A stretch of 7,485 nt of DNA from an uncultured Pseudomonadales bacterium (lineage in GTDB: Bacteria; Pseudomonadota; Gammaproteobacteria; Pseudomonadales; Porticoccaceae), in NCBI GenBank assembly GCA_905478725.1, contig CAJQJT010000218.1:1-7485 (forward strand), written 5' to 3'. Position 1 is the first letter of the stretch. Each line of letters begins with the position of its first letter. Both the position numbers and the translations under genes were made by a program. Below, piece after piece: positions 5,285-7,485 of the stretch. A model generated the notes under the pieces. The model did not search any database and had not been told where the DNA came from. It saw only the letters and a program-made list of their open reading frames with translations.

Positions 5285-7485
5285 ATGACGAACAAAATCA
5301 GTCAGGCAGCAAAGCAGCGAATTCTGATTATCGATGGCGCGATGGGTACCATGATCCAACGGCACAGCCTTGAGGAAGAAGATTTTCGCGGCCAGCGCTT
5401 TGCCGATTGGCACACTGATCTAAAAGGCAATAATGACCTGTTAAGTCTTACCCAGCCTGAGATCATCTGTGATATTCACCGCGCCTACTTAGACGCCGGT
5501 GCGGATATTATCGAGACTAACACCTTTAACTCGACGACTATCTCCCAGGCCGATTACGACATGCAGGCGATCTCTCGAGAGATCAATGTTGTATCAGCAC
5601 AGCTTGCCCGCAAAGCAGCGGATGAGTTTTCCACTCCTGAAAAACCGCGTTTTGTGGCCGGCATTCTTGGGCCTACCAGCAGAACCGCATCCCTATCACC
5701 GGATGTGAACGATCCTGGCGCCCGCAATGTGACCTTTGATGAGTTGGTTGAAGCTTATATAGAGTCTACTGAAGCCCTCATAGAAGGCGGCGTCGATGCG
5801 ATCATGGTTGAGACCATCTTCGATACATTGAACGCTAAGGCCGCTCTCTTTGCGGTGCAGGTGGTCTTCGAGAAGCAGGGCTTTGAACTGCCGATCATGA
5901 TCTCAGGAACTATTACCGACGCCAGTGGCCGCACGCTTTCAGGCCAAACCCCGGAAGCCTTTTGGAACTCTGTGCGCCACAGCAAGCCCATCAGTGTTGG
6001 CTTGAATTGCGCCCTGGGCCCCAAAGAACTGCGCCCTCACCTGCTCGACATTTCCACAGTTGCCGACACATTGGTCAGCTCACACCCCAATGCTGGTCTG
6101 CCCAATGAATTTGGTGGCTATGACCTGGATGCCGATGCTATGGGCGAGACCGTGGCAGAGTTTGCCAGCGCGGGCCTGTTAAATATTGTCGGCGGCTGCT
6201 GTGGCACCACCCCTGACCATATTCGCGTGATTGCCAAAGCCGTGGCCAACATGGCGCCACGTGTCATACCTGAAATCGAGCCAGCCTGCCGCCTCTCCGG
6301 ACTTGAGCCCTTCACCATCAAGAGTGACTCACTGTTTGTAAATGTCGGTGAGCGCTGCAATGTCACCGGTTCAGCGGTATTTAAACGCCTGATTCTCGAA
6401 GAGAACTATGACGCCGCATTGGAAGTCGCCCGCCAGCAGGTGATTAACGGCGCACAGATTATCGATATCAACATGGACGAAGGCATGCTCGAATCCCTGC
6501 CGGCCATGGTTAAGTTTCTAAACCTGATTGCAGGCGAGCCAGATATCTCTCGCGTACCCATCATGGTGGATTCCTCTAAATGGGATGTCATTGAAGCTGG
6601 CCTGAAATGTATCCAGGGCAAGTCTGTGGTCAACAGCATCAGCCTCAAAGAAGGCGAAGCCGAGTTTGTCGAGCGGGCCAAACTGTGTAAAAAGCATGGC
6701 GCTGCAATAGTCGTAATGGCCTTTGATGAAGAGGGACAGGCGGACAATCTTGAGCGCCGCAAGGAAATCTGCCAGCGCAGTTATGACATGCTGGTCAATG
6801 ATATTGGCTTCCCGGCTGAAGATATTATCTTTGACCCCAACTGCTTTGCAGTGGCTACCGGTATTGAAGAGCACAATCGCTATGGACTCGACTTTATTGA
6901 AGCCAGCGGCTGGATTAAACAGAACCTACCCCACGCAATGATTAGTGGCGGCATCTCCAACGTGTCGTTCTCCTTCCGTGGCAACAACCCGGTCCGTGAA
7001 GCGATTCACTCGGTGTTTCTCTACCATGCGATTCGCGAAGGCCTGACCATGGGCATAGTTAACGCTGGTCAGCTAGCGGTCTATGACGATCTGCCAGAAG
7101 AACTGCGCCACGTGGTTGAAGATGTGGTGCTATTCCGCAACGCTGAAGGCACAGAGGCGCTGCTGGCCATAGCCGATAAGTATCGCGGTGACGGCTCCAA
7201 GCAGGCCTCAGTGGAAGATCTCAGCTGGCGCGATGCCGACGTTAACCGTCGCCTCGAGCACAGCCTGGTTAAGGGCATCACCGCCTATATCACCGAAGAC
7301 ACTGAAGAGGCACGGCAACAGGCTGATCGTCCACTACACGTCATTGAAGGCGCGCTGATGGACGGCATGAATGTAGTCGGCGACCTATTTGGCTCGGGTA
7401 AGATGTTTCTCCCTCAGGTGGTGAAATCCGCCCGGGTCATGAAACAGGCTGTAGCCTATTTGCAGCCCTTTATCGAAGACGAAAA
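5285..7485 (+). CDS. metH: Cobalamin-dependent methionine synthase MetH (3' end cut by window)
   Basis: Transfers a methyl group from 5-methyltetrahydrofolate through B12 to homocysteine, making methionine in the cytoplasm. My translation gives 733 open codons of a protein usually about 1,230 long. The homocysteine module (about 1-325) starts [14 protein letters not shown] and holds the zinc ligands Cys242 (GLNCALGP) and Cys305-Cys306 (GGCCGTTP). The pterin/folate module (about 345-620) has [11 protein letters not shown] near 353-363, then [17 protein letters not shown] and [15 protein letters not shown]. The helical cap over cobalamin begins near 640 and includes [19 protein letters not shown]. 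The window stops before the B12-ligating DxHxxG histidine and the activation domain. The ATG at 5285 fits the family's N-terminal length, but its ribosome site is odd: AGGA only 1 nt away, or AAGGG (5268-5272) 12 nt away. It is divergent from nfuA. Confidence 0.97.
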   Translation, partial: MTNKISQAAKQRILIIDGAMGTMIQRHSLEEEDFRGQRFADWHTDLKGNNDLLSLTQPEIICDIHRAYLDAGADIIETNTFNSTTISQADYDMQAISREINVVSAQLARKAADEFSTPEKPRFVAGILGPTSRTASLSPDVNDPGARNVTFDELVEAYIESTEALIEGGVDAIMVETIFDTLNAKAALFAVQVVFEKQGFELPIMISGTITDASGRTLSGQTPEAFWNSVRHSKPISVGLNCALGPKELRPHLLDISTVADTLVSSHPNAGLPNEFGGYDLDADAMGETVAEFASAGLLNIVGGCCGTTPDHIRVIAKAVANMAPRVIPEIEPACRLSGLEPFTIKSDSLFVNVGERCNVTGSAVFKRLILEENYDAALEVARQQVINGAQIIDINMDEGMLESLPAMVKFLNLIAGEPDISRVPIMVDSSKWDVIEAGLKCIQGKSVVNSISLKEGEAEFVERAKLCKKHGAAIVVMAFDEEGQADNLERRKEICQRSYDMLVNDIGFPAEDIIFDPNCFAVATGIEEHNRYGLDFIEASGWIKQNLPHAMISGGISNVSFSFRGNNPVREAIHSVFLYHAIREGLTMGIVNAGQLAVYDDLPEELRHVVEDVVLFRNAEGTEALLAIADKYRGDGSKQASVEDLSWRDADVNRRLEHSLVKGITAYITEDTEEARQQADRPLHVIEGALMDGMNVVGDLFGSGKMFLPQVVKSARVMKQAVAYLQPFIEDE

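Noticed and set aside
5755..6874. Minus-strand open frames inside metH
   Set aside because: They are shadows of the conserved metH frame on the opposite strand.
1..7485. CRISPR arrays, tRNA or rRNA genes, transposases, phage genes or defence systems
   Set aside because: None is seen; all large frames are housekeeping genes and the only repeats are the short intergenic ones listed.

Overview
The window is ordinary core-metabolism DNA, most likely from a free-living aerobic gammaproteobacterium. The evidence is the layout: a succinate dehydrogenase operon (sdhCDA, presumably followed by sdhB off the window) divergent from a type II citrate synthase gene (gltA), and proteins that align closely, from memory, with the Escherichia coli versions of SdhA, SdhC, SdhD, GltA, NfuA and MetH. 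An nfuA-metH neighbourhood is familiar from Pseudomonas-like genomes. A marine Cellvibrionales-type host (SAR92/OM60-like) is a guess from general feel, not a demonstrated assignment.

Layout. Positions 1-1813 hold sdhA (3' end cut by the window edge), sdhD and sdhC on the minus strand, packed as one operon; sdhC and sdhD overlap by 7 bp. Positions 1814-2295 are a divergent intergenic region with a promoter for sdhC near 1860-1889 and a strong sigma70-type promoter for gltA at 2217-2244. gltA runs 2296-3582 on the plus strand and ends in a perfectly symmetric hairpin (3601-3636) shared with the convergent miaE (3662-4267, minus). A roughly 200-bp gap upstream of miaE holds decayed inverted-repeat units. 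nfuA (4469-5050, minus) is followed by a second divergent intergenic region (5051-5284) with two regulatory candidates: three 7-bp direct repeats at an 11-bp period resembling an ArcA box, and a 16-bp perfect palindrome next to a candidate metH promoter. metH (5285 onward, plus) runs off the right edge after its homocysteine and folate modules and into its cobalamin-cap region.

How the genes relate. GltA and Sdh are two steps of the TCA cycle, and Sdh also feeds electrons to ubiquinone. NfuA delivers Fe-S clusters, MiaE is an O2-dependent di-iron tRNA hydroxylase, and MetH makes methionine from homocysteine using B12. The common thread is aerobic, redox-sensitive metabolism.

No previously undescribed system is visible. 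The items that deserve a second look are in the non-coding DNA: the ArcA-like triple repeat, the metH palindrome, and the dispersed repeat between nfuA and miaE.
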